37,298 nt of DNA from a virus. Shown here piece after piece: positions 15,464 through 25,100 of this stretch (the first letter of the stretch is position 1; each line of letters opens with the position of its first letter). The stretch covers positions 1 to 37,298 of the IMG/VR virus record IMGVR_UViG_3300042731_000477; one strand, written 5' to 3'. Under the pieces are notes generated by a model that did not search any database, was not told where the DNA came from, and saw only the letters and a program-made list of their open reading frames with translations. Both the position numbers and the translations under genes were made by a program.

Positions 15464-15497
15464 AAAAAAAGGGGAGGGGAATTACTCCCTCCCCCTT
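15464..15497 (-). terminator. intrinsic terminator between tube-like paralogues
   Basis: On the minus strand AAGGGGGAGGGAG pairs with CCCCTCCCCTT around a short loop (TAATT region), followed by TTTTTTT. It resembles the other two operon hairpins in sequence and would reduce expression of paralogue 2 and everything downstream relative to paralogue 1. Confidence 0.75.
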
Positions 15498-15501
15498 GTA
15501 G

Positions 15502-15511
15502 TAATTTACAA
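15502..15511 (-). promoter_or_regulatory. TTGTAAATTA motif
   Basis: An exact copy of the 10-mer lies 7 bases after the stop of the gene at 15519 and just before the terminator hairpin. It is 49 bases before the next ATG at 15452. As a promoter it would give a transcript with the hairpin at its 5' end. Confidence 0.4.
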
Positions 15512-15518
15512 GAATTGC

Positions 15519-16061
15519 TTATGCAATTACATCAGCCCATTCAGTAGCATCAATTGCCAAAGACAAGCTATCTTCCTCACCTGTTAGGGTGATTTGGTAA
15601 CGGTTCTTCTCTGAACGACCTGTTCCTGAGTTACCATCTACAGTAGCAGCGTACAAGCCGTACTCGTAACCTACCATATGGTAAGTACCTGCAGCAGTTT
15701 CTACGAATGCAACCAATTCAGCACCTGGCTTACAGATGTTATCCAAAGCGTTACGGTGGTCAGCAGACATTTTAGGAATTTCGATAGAGATAGTTGGTAC
15801 TGAGTTAACAACACCATCAGCAGTTACAGTTTTAACTTCACTGAATACAGAGAAGCCATCTTTCAAGTTGAACTGAACTTCGATAACATCGCCATCAGTG
15901 TCCAAACCTGTAGTCGTAGGGTTAATAGTGACTACATTGTTAGCAACAGAAACAATACCATCAAGGTCAGCTTTATTACCGAGGTATACTTTCTTTAGAC
16001 CACCAATTCCAAGGTCATCACAAGAGAAAGTTACATCAGCAAGAGTGATATTACAAGCCAT
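15519..16061 (-). CDS. tail-tube-like protein, paralogue 1
   Basis: The 180-aa protein starts MACNITLADVTFSCDDLGIG followed by GLKKVYLGNKADL and ends in ATEWADVIA. It has the same architecture as the gene at 14937-15452. It lies directly downstream of the major capsid gene and is flanked on both sides by terminator hairpins, which suggests that its amount is tuned separately, as for a major virion protein. A tail tube or capsid-cementing role fits; the sequence cannot decide between them. Confidence 0.55.
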   Translation of the reverse strand: MACNITLADVTFSCDDLGIGGLKKVYLGNKADLDGIVSVANNVVTINPTTTGLDTDGDVIEVQFNLKDGFSVFSEVKTVTADGVVNSVPTISIEIPKMSADHRNALDNICKPGAELVAFVETAAGTYHMVGYEYGLYAATVDGNSGTGRSEKNRYQITLTGEEDSLSLAIDATEWADVIA

Positions 16062-16089
16062 TTGTTATTCGTTTTTAAGGGTTAAGAGT

Positions 16090-16117
16090 AAAAAGGGGAG
16101 GATAACCTCCCCTCTTT
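16090..16117 (-). terminator. intrinsic terminator after the major capsid gene
   Basis: On the minus strand AGGGGAGG pairs perfectly with CCTCCCCT around a TTAT loop, followed by TTTTT. It lies 9 bases past the capsid gene stop and would let the capsid message end here, with read-through supplying the downstream genes. Confidence 0.85.
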
Positions 16118-16126
16118 ATTCAGTTA

Positions 16127-17014
16127 TTAAGCGTGAGCGTAAACGATTTCCTCGCCTTTCAAGTAAGAGAAACCAAGTTTGAATTGGCCCCAAATCTTGT
16201 CAGAAGACAACTCAGCTTCGTACTTCATGTCGATAGCACGAACATCGTTGTAGTCATCAGTCAACATCACCAAGTTCTGTGGAGCAGATACGATGAACTC
16301 GCCTGCAGGTAGACTTGGGAAGTGTACAACTTCCATACCGAAGTAAGGAGGAATGTTACCTTCTACGATACCTTGAGGAGTAGTAGTGTACTTCTCAGCG
16401 ATAGCGATTTGGTAAGCTTGCATAGCAGCAGTACCCAAGAAGAAAGCAGGTTTGAAGTCACGGTCAGCATCGCCGTAAACAGCAGCCAACATAACATCAG
16501 ACATCAAACCGTAAGCAGTTTCCATCTCATCCAATACTGTAGTAGCAGAAATACCACCAGCGATAACGCTATCAATTACATCAGCATCAGCAGTCATCTC
16601 AGTAGTTAATTCTGAAGCAGCAAGCTCAAGAGCTTTCTGAGAAGATAGTTTTGCGAAGTAGTCAAATACCCAATCTTTGAACTCAGCGTCCATAGTTTCA
16701 GGGTTGTGTTGACCTTTTTTCAATAACAAGCCACGGTAAGAATCTTCAAGAGCATTCTTACAGTTTAAGAAAGACCACTTGTAAGTGTCAACAGTCATTT
16801 CTTTTTCACTAATAGAAGCAGAGCTTTGTGGGTCAAAGGTACAAATGTCGCTACCGAAAGTAAGGGCAGCATCAAAAATAGGTACATTTACTTTAGCCTT
16901 AACACCATCAACCAAGCGGAAACGGTTTAGGACTGCAGCAGATTTTACCATAGAGTCGATGAACAAGTCACGAGAACGGTCACCGTAAGGTAGGTTAGAA
17001 ATAGATACAGACAT
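16127..17014 (-). CDS. major capsid protein (HK97-fold type)
   Basis: The 295-aa protein directly follows the protease/scaffold gene, the standard place for the capsid gene. The N-terminal region (RDLFIDSMVKSAAVLNRFRL) is helical. The C-terminal half has the A-domain/P-domain feel: FKPAFFLGTAAMQAYQIAIA, FPSLPAGEFIVSAPQNLVML, then DDYNDVRAIDMKYEAEL, DKIWGQFKLGFSYL. The last segments are similar in layout to capsid proteins of Bacteroidota phages. It should assemble the icosahedral shell. The gene has a TTGTAAATTA motif 32 bases upstream and a strong terminator downstream, both consistent with high expression. Confidence 0.85.
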   Translation of the reverse strand: MSVSISNLPYGDRSRDLFIDSMVKSAAVLNRFRLVDGVKAKVNVPIFDAALTFGSDICTFDPQSSASISEKEMTVDTYKWSFLNCKNALEDSYRGLLLKKGQHNPETMDAEFKDWVFDYFAKLSSQKALELAASELTTEMTADADVIDSVIAGGISATTVLDEMETAYGLMSDVMLAAVYGDADRDFKPAFFLGTAAMQAYQIAIAEKYTTTPQGIVEGNIPPYFGMEVVHFPSLPAGEFIVSAPQNLVMLTDDYNDVRAIDMKYEAELSSDKIWGQFKLGFSYLKGEEIVYAHA

Positions 17015-17046
17015 TTTTATCTAAATTTTAATTAGTTCGTTTTAAT

Positions 17047-17056
17047 TAATTTACAA
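17047..17056 (-). promoter_or_regulatory. TTGTAAATTA motif before the capsid gene
   Basis: An exact 10-mer lies 2 bases after the protease gene stop and 32 bases before the capsid ATG, in a 44-base AT-rich gap. A T4-late-like promoter here would give a capsid message with a short leader, the most conventional geometry among the six copies. Confidence 0.5.
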
Positions 17057-17058
17057 TT

Positions 17059-18147
17059 TTATTTGCGGTTGAAGAATTTGTTAATCATCGCAACTTTCTC
17101 AGGAGTAATTCCGTTAAAGTGTACTGTCTTGTCTTCAACTGTTTCTTCAGCTTCTTCAGCCTTTTGTTCCGCAGCGAACTGCTCTTCAATAGACTCTTCA
17201 GTAACTTCTTCTTCAGCGTTAAACTCTTCAGCAACTTCTTCGGCTACTTCCTCAGTAGCTTCGTAGTTCTCTTCTTCTTCCTTTTGAGCAACAACAACTG
17301 CTTCTTCACCTGCAGGAGCAATACTCTTTGCTGGCGCTTCTTCAGCCATTTCTTCTTCTTTTTCATCTTCAGTATGCTCGCCCATTTCTTTTTCCTCTTC
17401 TTGAGGTGCGCCCATACTTTCAATGTGCTTTTGAATCATTTCGATTGCGCTTTTTAGTTCTTCAACGCCACCAAACTTTGCTTCAAAAGAGGTCAATGTC
17501 TCTAAAAGAATTGCATTTTCTTCTTCAAGAGATTGAATTTGTGCTTCAAACTTAGCAACAGTAGCCTCAAATGTAGCTTCCATTTTGCCGAGTTCTTTAG
17601 CGAAAGTAAATTCAGTCATTTCTTCGTTATTTACAGGTTTAATATCGGCTTGTATCTCAATTGAGAAGCCATTAACTTCACCGCCTTTAATAGCGGAAAA
17701 CAATTCGTCAGACTCAATTTTAGCCTTGACAAATACAGTTCCATTTGGAAGGTCATAACCATAGTCTTTAGACTTATCGTTATCAGACTCTTTCATCCAA
17801 ACTTCAAGCATCACCACATCCTGAGTGTCGTACTCGTGGTGGATACCAAATTCGTTGAACAAACCCTTTTTAGAGTAGTTATACATAATATCACGGATTG
17901 TTTCTTCCGTGAACCTAACATAGTAATATCCGTTCTCAGGACTGAAGCGTAGGATTTGTTTATTAGGAATCATAATTGGTCCTACTACTTCTTTCTTTTC
18001 ATCGTTCGCGAACATCTCTACTACCTCGGTTTTGTTGAAGTAGATAAAGTTTTCTTCAATCGCAGGTTTGTCCACGAGAGAGATTTTGTACATACCCTGC
18101 TCAAAATCCTCAAGTGTAATATCGTATAGTGGTAAATCCTTATTCAT
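17059..18147 (-). CDS. XkdF-like prohead protease fused to a scaffold
   Basis: The N-terminal part (residues 1-170) resembles the XkdF-type serine protease: MYKISLVDKPAIEENF near the start, a His pair in FGIHHEYD (103-104), and Ser162 in GEVNGFSIEI as likely nucleophile. From about 180 it changes to a long coiled coil (KMEATFEATVAKFEAQIQSL) and then an extremely Glu-rich tail, ending with ITPEKVAMINKFFNRK. The protein thus combines maturation protease and scaffolding functions in one chain, and the scaffold would be degraded before DNA filling. It is placed just before the capsid gene. Confidence 0.8.
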   Translation of the reverse strand: MNKDLPLYDITLEDFEQGMYKISLVDKPAIEENFIYFNKTEVVEMFANDEKKEVVGPIMIPNKQILRFSPENGYYYVRFTEETIRDIMYNYSKKGLFNEFGIHHEYDTQDVVMLEVWMKESDNDKSKDYGYDLPNGTVFVKAKIESDELFSAIKGGEVNGFSIEIQADIKPVNNEEMTEFTFAKELGKMEATFEATVAKFEAQIQSLEEENAILLETLTSFEAKFGGVEELKSAIEMIQKHIESMGAPQEEEKEMGEHTEDEKEEEMAEEAPAKSIAPAGEEAVVVAQKEEEENYEATEEVAEEVAEEFNAEEEVTEESIEEQFAAEQKAEEAEETVEDKTVHFNGITPEKVAMINKFFNRK

Positions 18148-18917
18148 TACTTCTTACTTCTTTTATGCCAACTTGGTAACAAGTCGTTGTCCTGTGTGTA
18201 CTTAGGGTTAGATGGTCTACCATTCTTAACCAGATACATAAATGCGTTTAATCTTGCAAGTCCCCATTGTACTGCTGAGGTGACCTTCGGTGAGTGAGAT
18301 GTATTGTATGCACCCATACCACGAAGTACAACACGCTTTGCAGCTCCGACACCAATCTTTTTATCGGGGTACTTGTCATTGTATTTGTTTACCTTATTGG
18401 TAATTTGTTTTATAATCGCAGGAGATAGTTTGCCACCTTTTCCAACACCCTTCGGATTCTTCTCAGGAGTTCCGCTTTTAGGCGCTTTGGGAGACTTTTT
18501 AATGCTTCCATCCTTGCCTTGCGTTGCGAGTTTATCTTCCACTTTACGGTCACCCCACGGGTGGTCACCGCTGTCAACACTTGCCTTAACAGTTCCTCTT
18601 CGGATTGCTTCAGCCTTCTTAATGGCCCAATTAACTCCACTCGTTCCTCCCCAACCAAGCCAAGCGACATAGCCTCTATCTTTCCAAGGAGTACTCTTGT
18701 ACTTAGGGTCAATTTCAGCATTCTTGCGGTGGCGATTAAACGCAGCCATACGAGCAATAGTTTCATAACTCAATTTTTGTTTGTTAGCTAACTGATTGGC
18801 ACGAGTCCATCCAACAGAGGTCATTCCCTTAACCTCCTTACCATACTTCTTTTTCCACGCAAGTACTTTCTTTGCGTTGTTAGATGCTGATGCAGGATAA
18901 TCGTTATAAGTAGCCAT
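18147..18917 (-). CDS. DUF5824-like head-region protein
   Basis: The 256-aa basic protein has an N-terminal module (AKKVLAWKKKYGKEVKGMTS, LSYETIARMAAFNRHRKNAE, WLGWGGTSGVNWAIKKAEAI), a Lys/Gly/Pro linker (about 125-170), and a C-terminal module around GVGAAKRVVLRGMGAYNTSH followed by QWGLARLNAFMYLVKNG. The latter matches my memory of the DUF5824 domain found in large phage and mobile-element proteins. The ATG lies 5 bases after a TTGTAAATTA motif, and its stop overlaps the protease ATG (TAATG). A virion or head-assembly role is inferred from its place. The biochemical activity is unknown. Confidence 0.6.
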   Translation of the reverse strand: MATYNDYPASASNNAKKVLAWKKKYGKEVKGMTSVGWTRANQLANKQKLSYETIARMAAFNRHRKNAEIDPKYKSTPWKDRGYVAWLGWGGTSGVNWAIKKAEAIRRGTVKASVDSGDHPWGDRKVEDKLATQGKDGSIKKSPKAPKSGTPEKNPKGVGKGGKLSPAIIKQITNKVNKYNDKYPDKKIGVGAAKRVVLRGMGAYNTSHSPKVTSAVQWGLARLNAFMYLVKNGRPSNPKYTQDNDLLPSWHKRSKK

Positions 18918-18922
18918 ATGAA

Positions 18923-18932
18923 TAATTTACAA
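18923..18932 (-). promoter_or_regulatory. TTGTAAATTA motif before the head gene cluster
   Basis: The exact 10-mer begins directly after the tail gene stop at 18933 and ends 5 bases before the ATG at 18917, the same geometry as at the portal. It marks the switch from tail genes to the head cluster. Confidence 0.45.
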
Positions 18933-21620
18933 TTATTCTATTAAACCTTTGACAGTTAGGTATGCGTTCTCATCATAAACATCCCCTGTCACTTCTTTAA
19001 TAAGAACACTCTGCCCGTTCATTAAACCAAAGGTATATTTGTCAAGCATAAATATCACCGATGATAAATTTTGAGTAGGCAGGACCATTGAGAACTCTAC
19101 TGATGCAGCTCCTTTAGATTTAACCTGCTCAAGTGTAATAAAGTAATCGTACATATCTGTGGTTTGCTCAAGCTCATTTTCAAATAGCAAGTCAAACCCG
19201 CTGGCATTCTTGTGTGTTAGTCGGCCATTAAATATATGTCTATCAGATACATCGCCTGTGTCAAAATCATACATAGGCACATATATTCTCTGAGTAGTTG
19301 TGAATAAGTTTGGTCGCAACTCTTGGTTTATAGAGTAGGGAGAAACAATCTCGGTCCCATAGTTAGGTGCAATAAGATATGCAAACCTCATACTAAACTC
19401 ATTGTACTTCCCAAATACATTTATCACAGTACCATTCTCTTTGTGGGTAATAATATTCCACTGAAGATTTTGGGTATCACCCTGTACAAATGTTTCGCCA
19501 CATAAAGACTTGTAGTAAACCGCTGTTTCAAAGTTGTACTCTAAGTCAACAATACCTTGTGCGTTTAGAAGTTGCTTAGTAGAGCCTGTAATCTCATTAG
19601 ATGTTACCGTTTTAGTATCATAAAAAAGACCATCCTCTTTGTTATTCAATACAATATTCTTAGCAAGGTCTGTAGGTCTTGATATTTTAATTGATACAGA
19701 ATCATCTAAGTAGTAGTCACCCGAAACAACAGATTCTCTTAATAAGTGCAGAGGGTCTACGCGAAGAACATGGCCTGAACCATCCCACTCATAGATTAAT
19801 GCGCAGCCAAATCTTTTAGCAATATTCTTAATTACATCTGCAGGAGTTAATTCTGTAGAGTTATTAAGGGAGTCCTTAATGATAAACTCATCAGAAAGGA
19901 AATAGGGATTAAAGTCTTCTGTTGCTTTAACCAATATATTGAAGTCGGAGTAAGATGCTAAGAATGTTCTTGCCTTTCTAATTGAAGATGCCCCGAAGTT
20001 TTGCGTAGACATTGAAGATGCGTAGTCCACAAGATGGTTACCATCATTGATAGGCATACCGCTAATAGCAGATACATATTGAACATTAAGGTTACCATTG
20101 ATAGGCTCAAGAACAATAGAAGAACCGTATCTACTTTCTCCGTAAACATCTAATTGAATCTGTTCATCAGATGGCATATAAGCATCTACTGCAGAAAATT
20201 GAAGTTGGTCTTTGATACCAGGGAATACCAATGTGTTGATTCTAACCTTAACAGATGTAGCAACAGGGTCAACGAAACCTGTCTCAAAATACTCACCGTT
20301 TGCTTTTGCTGATGCGCCTCGAACTGCAGTTGCATTGGATGCGTTTAACACAATTGGGGAACCATTTGTATCTACAAGCCTAATCTTTTTCTTGGGGTAT
20401 CCATCCTCATAAATGATATAGTACAAACCAAAGGTCATCGTGCTTGATGCCGTATTGATTCTGTAAACCATTTTATCTTCCCCTATAACGGGAATATCAT
20501 AGGATATTACACCTGTATTTTCGCTTCTATCCCCACTCAAAAACTGAACCTTTGCTTTGAAGCTCATATGTGGGCAGAAGTATCCACGCTCAGAAATGTA
20601 TGCTTCTTGGTCTTGGTCATATGTAGGGATAGAACCTGTACTTTGTTGCTTAATGCCAAACTTCTGCATAGAGTAACCTGTGCTTCCGTAATTACCGAAA
20701 GACTCACCACTACCGAGATGCACTGTTCTTACAATCTTATTGTTCCCGTTAAGGTTGGTCTGAAGGTCAAGGTCCTCATTTGGATAGGCTCTTGATGGTG
20801 CTTGAGTAATCTGAAACTGCCTTGTATTTGTATCGCTTTTAGCAAGCAGCTTTGCAGGTATAACTGCCTGCAATTTCTCAGGTTCTAAGTCCGATATTGC
20901 CTCTGTTTCGTTTATCCCGAATAACTTAGACTTTATAGTTACTGTTCCGAATTGTCCACTAAGGTATGTGCCTATCTGCTCAATATATTTCTTTACGGAT
21001 AGTGTAGGGACAAGACCCACTCTATCTGTTCCTGCTCCGTACTCTGTGAACTGTCGCTCTTCGTATCCGTATTTCTCAGTGTCGTTAGCAAAGTCTATGT
21101 AGGGGAAGTTAACTATCCTGCTGTAGTCAGGATTTGTGCCTATAGTTCCTGCTTCGCCACCATTTGCTGTGGTGTCGAAAAAGTCTTCCATAGTATGTCG
21201 CGAGGTGTGGTAAGAGCTTGTAAGCACATCACCAATACCCTTGTCCTTTATAGTAGAGAAGAATATAGTTAAGAAGTCCTTAAGTTCTACCTCAAGGTAT
21301 GGCTCATCAGAGTTATACTCAATTGCCGTAAAAGTAAGCATACCTCTAAGCTCAGTGTTATTTGCATCTTGCAGCTCAATAATGAAGTAGTAGTCATCAT
21401 TAGGGTAATTTGCTATATCATCGTTCAGTGGGTCGTAACCAAGAACAGATTTGTTATTATCTGTTAAAGGTATTCTAATAGATGTATAGAAAGGAACCTT
21501 AATCTTATCAATATCAACATCATCATAGAACGAAGCATCGTAAGACAAGTCTTGCTGCTCAAATAATTCTAATGTTTGATATGAGGTATTGTTAGGACTT
21601 ACTAATAAGTTGAAATTCAT
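18933..21620 (-). CDS. large tail/baseplate protein
   Basis: The 895-aa protein follows the tape measure and a small tail protein, the usual place for distal tail, Tal or receptor-facing baseplate proteins. It is beta-rich throughout, starting MNFNLLVSPNNTSYQTLELF, with an SVSIKISRPTDLAKNIVLNN segment in the second half and RLTHKNASGFDLLFENELEQ near the end. No peptidoglycan-hydrolase motif is evident. It is likely a hub or adhesin module of the tail tip. Family not recognised. Confidence 0.65.
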   Translation of the reverse strand: MNFNLLVSPNNTSYQTLELFEQQDLSYDASFYDDVDIDKIKVPFYTSIRIPLTDNNKSVLGYDPLNDDIANYPNDDYYFIIELQDANNTELRGMLTFTAIEYNSDEPYLEVELKDFLTIFFSTIKDKGIGDVLTSSYHTSRHTMEDFFDTTANGGEAGTIGTNPDYSRIVNFPYIDFANDTEKYGYEERQFTEYGAGTDRVGLVPTLSVKKYIEQIGTYLSGQFGTVTIKSKLFGINETEAISDLEPEKLQAVIPAKLLAKSDTNTRQFQITQAPSRAYPNEDLDLQTNLNGNNKIVRTVHLGSGESFGNYGSTGYSMQKFGIKQQSTGSIPTYDQDQEAYISERGYFCPHMSFKAKVQFLSGDRSENTGVISYDIPVIGEDKMVYRINTASSTMTFGLYYIIYEDGYPKKKIRLVDTNGSPIVLNASNATAVRGASAKANGEYFETGFVDPVATSVKVRINTLVFPGIKDQLQFSAVDAYMPSDEQIQLDVYGESRYGSSIVLEPINGNLNVQYVSAISGMPINDGNHLVDYASSMSTQNFGASSIRKARTFLASYSDFNILVKATEDFNPYFLSDEFIIKDSLNNSTELTPADVIKNIAKRFGCALIYEWDGSGHVLRVDPLHLLRESVVSGDYYLDDSVSIKISRPTDLAKNIVLNNKEDGLFYDTKTVTSNEITGSTKQLLNAQGIVDLEYNFETAVYYKSLCGETFVQGDTQNLQWNIITHKENGTVINVFGKYNEFSMRFAYLIAPNYGTEIVSPYSINQELRPNLFTTTQRIYVPMYDFDTGDVSDRHIFNGRLTHKNASGFDLLFENELEQTTDMYDYFITLEQVKSKGAASVEFSMVLPTQNLSSVIFMLDKYTFGLMNGQSVLIKEVTGDVYDENAYLTVKGLIE

Positions 21621-22183
21621 CGTTGAGCAATCTTAAAGGTAGTCTTTTGACTAAATGTGTTATTTATATTTGCGTATGATTCTTCGCTTAAAGATACACC
21701 ATATGCAAATAAATCGCAGTTGTCCACAAAGATTATTTTGTTTGCACTTACCACATCTTCAAATTCACCAAAGAATTTTCTATTTTCCTTATTAATCGCA
21801 ATGAAATAATCAGTAGTAATGTTATAAGCCTTTAGGTCGTTTCCGTAAACAGCCCTGTTAACACTTGTTTGTATATCGTAAGAAGAAACTTTACTGTAAA
21901 CATCTGCTCTATATATTGTTCCTCCAAGTACATCTTGCGGAAGAATATCTGTAAACAACTTATAGATTCTCTGGTCAAACTTAAAATAGTTTCCGAATCT
22001 ATCGGTAGCAACACCGTACACACCTTTTATCTTATTGCCATCCCTGTAGCGTAGGTGCATAACATCTCCCTCTTGAAAATCATCAGGAAGTGACTGAAGG
22101 TTAAAGATGTTACCTCTAACCTCAATCGTATCAAACCCAGGTGCAGATTCTTGGACTGCTACTGTTCTAAAACTGTAACTCAT
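21617..22183 (-). CDS. distal tail protein candidate
   Basis: The 188-aa protein sits between the tape measure and the large baseplate protein, overlapping each by 4 bases (ATGA at 22183). It is beta-rich (PGFDTIEVRGNIFNLQSLPD, GDVMHLRYRDGNKIKGVYG). Order and size would fit a Dit-like ring protein, but no family motif is evident. A tail assembly role is likely. Confidence 0.55.
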   Translation of the reverse strand: MSYSFRTVAVQESAPGFDTIEVRGNIFNLQSLPDDFQEGDVMHLRYRDGNKIKGVYGVATDRFGNYFKFDQRIYKLFTDILPQDVLGGTIYRADVYSKVSSYDIQTSVNRAVYGNDLKAYNITTDYFIAINKENRKFFGEFEDVVSANKIIFVDNCDLFAYGVSLSEESYANINNTFSQKTTFKIAQR

Positions 22184-25100
22184 ATTCTATCGTTTCTTTC
22201 TCTTAGTCTTCTTTCGTTAGCACTCTTACGAAGGTCTTTGTCAGAAACAAATGCCCTCATTGGCTTGCTTGTTTGGATTGCAGTAGAAGATGTCGCTTCA
22301 GCAATAGCCTTTAGATAATTTACACTTTCTTCGTTGGATGCGTTAACATTTGTAACGCTACTTGTAACTATACCGCCCTGTGCAAACTTGAGCGGTTGTA
22401 CAGTTGCATTTGGCTTAACAGAATTGTTAATAGACTCAAGCAATGCACGGTGTAAAGAAGATGCTTTCTTGTTTACGATAAACTCTCCACCTTCCATTTC
22501 GTATCCACCCTGTCCCTGTACAGTAAAAGGCACGCCACCCTGTGCGTGCGATGGTCCTTCTACAAGACCCCCTTCTTCGTACTTAACAGGGTAGAACTTA
22601 CGAGATGCAATAGCAGCAGATTTCGCTGCACCTGCTCCAAGGATAGTGGCATAACCAAGAGCTGTTTGGATACCTGCGTTGATAGTATCGTACTTATCAA
22701 AGTTGTTTATAGCGTTAGATGCAATTGCTTGCAATGTTTCAACACCCACCAACTGCAAGTCTCTTTTCTTTTCAGCTTCAAAGATTTGCTTGTTAATCTC
22801 GTTTTCTTCTTGAATCTCTTTTTTCTTAAGCTCTTCTGCTTTAGCACGATACTGAGACTCTGTAATTAGCTGATTATTTAAGCTGGCCTTTAACAAGTCC
22901 TCTTCAATTTCGTATCTTTCTTTAATGGCATCAATCTCAGACTTTAATCTGTTTTTAGTGTTCTCAAGCTGAGTTTTACTCGCTTCTCCAAGAACATCTC
23001 CTGCCGCCTGATTTATCTGATTGTACAAGTCAACCCACTTTTGCTTCTCTTCATCTCTTACTTGTTGAGCATAATCAAGGTCCTCTTGTGTTATAGGATA
23101 CAACGGATTAAATTGGAACTTAACATCTGTAGCCTTATCCGCCAATTCATCGAAGAAAACTTCGAGTTCAGGAGTAAGCTCAACCAAATCCTTAAGAGAC
23201 TGAACAGTTCTTTGGATACCTTCGGTCATTGCTGCACGGCTATTGTTGTAAGTTTCTTGACTTATCTCGCCATCTTCAAGTTTTTTATTTAGGTCTTCAA
23301 GTCCCTTGGTGTAATCATCAAAAGCATCCCTTGCTTTATCTATAACCTCTGACTGCTCAATGGTAGCACCCTCTCTTGCTTTTTCTGCAGCCTTAGATAT
23401 TTCATAAGCAAAGTCCTTGTACTTCTCGCCAAGAGATTTTAATTGACTTTCTTCATATCTGTAAGCCGCTGACACAGCAGCAGAGCGGTTTAACTCAATC
23501 TCGGCTCTTTCTTCTGCACTTAGTGCAAGGGCCGTCTGAACTTTTGCCTGTTCGTTAATGGCATCTACCTCATCCTTTCTTTGTTTTTGAATTTCAGCAA
23601 GTTCTCTTTGAAAGGCTTTTTTTCTCGCTGCTTCTCTTTTCCTTCTCCTTTCAAGCAGGGTATCCTCGGCTACTTGCAAGCTTCTGACTCTTTCATACTG
23701 CTCGTTAAGATTTTCGTTCTCAAGCTCAAGAATTTTTATCCTTTCCATTTCCTGTTGTGTAGGCGCACCCGATGAACGCAATGCTACAATCTCGTTTAAG
23801 TTTGCTGCAATATCTGATTGTATTTTTCCTAAAAGACCTGCCTTTCTTGATTGGTCATCATACCCCGCAGCGAAAACAGAGAGAAGGTCTGCATATTCTT
23901 GCCTGTAAGCTATAACCTCATCTGTGTTTGCTTGCTGCTTTAAGTATATAAGGTCTTGAACTTCAGCTTGCTCTCTTAGCGTGCCTACCAATTCTTTAAC
24001 GGATGCAGCAAATCTTCTGCTTTCCATAATGTTGAGCTTTATAGCCCTATCAAGCGACTCGTTTAGGTCTAAACCCAACCTCATGCCTTCCCTTAAATCA
24101 CGATATATGTCTTTTACAGCGTAATCACTAAAGTCTCCAGTTTCTTTCAATATAGCTATTGATTCTCCAAGCAGCTGATTTTCACTCACTGCACGGTCAG
24201 TATCTTCGGTATAAACCCTAAGACTATCTGTAAGACCATCTAACGATTCTTTTGTTTCTATAGAAGCATCATTAATTATTCTATAAACATTTGCAAGAGC
24301 TGCAGACTTTACATCAAATGTTTGTATGAGACCTAAGAAAAAATTAGATTGGGTAATTACTTCACCTAAAGATATAGAGAACTTATCGTAAGCGGATTTA
24401 AGTATATCAATCTGACCCTGGGTCGTTGCCATCTGTTTTACATTCGCATTGAACAGCCTGTCTGAATCAGCTAACTGAGTGTTCAAATCTTTTACTTCGC
24501 TCGTTGTTCTTGATAAAATCAAAGCAGCACCAGCACCTCTTTTTCCGAAAATATCTAATGCTTTCGCTGCACTAAGACCTTCATCTGCGATTTCTTGTAT
24601 AAATTCATTAAATGGCTTACCTGACTTAGCTGCCTCCGCTAACACGGCTCTAAGACCTGTACCTGCTCTTGAGGCTGTTAGTCCATTATCTGCAAGGACA
24701 CCGAGGTAAGATGCTGTCTCCTCGAAAGAAAGACCCGCTTGGTATGCAAGCGGACCTACATACTGCATAGATGTGCCAAGGGTTTGTAGAGAAAGAGCAG
24801 ATTCATTTACAATACCTACAATAGCATTTGAAAATCTTCCTGCTTCTTGTGTCGTTTGACCGAACTGATTTAAGAATTTTTTAACCGCTGTTGCAGCACC
24901 ATCAGGAGACTCACCAAGTGCTTGTGCAAGCAGTGCGATTGGCCTTGTTAGTTTTACAATATCATCTGATGATGTACCAAGCTTTGCAAGTTGCTTTTGC
25001 AAACCAGCTACCTCCTCTGCTGTAAAAGATGTAGAACCTGCTACCCTAAATATTTCTTCGCCAAGTTTCTTTGTCTCGTTTTTCGTAAGACCTGCAATTG

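Noticed and set aside
17119-17457. Long plus-strand open frame with Phe/Cys/Ser-rich product opposite the protease-scaffold gene
   Set aside because: It is the antisense of the Glu-rich tail (GAA/GAG codons read as TTC/CTC), has no start signal or neighbours on its strand, and the scaffold reading is convincing.
22334-22869. Plus-strand open frames inside the tape measure gene
   Set aside because: They lie antisense to a well-supported gene, have low-complexity composition and no coupling to other plus-strand genes in this region.
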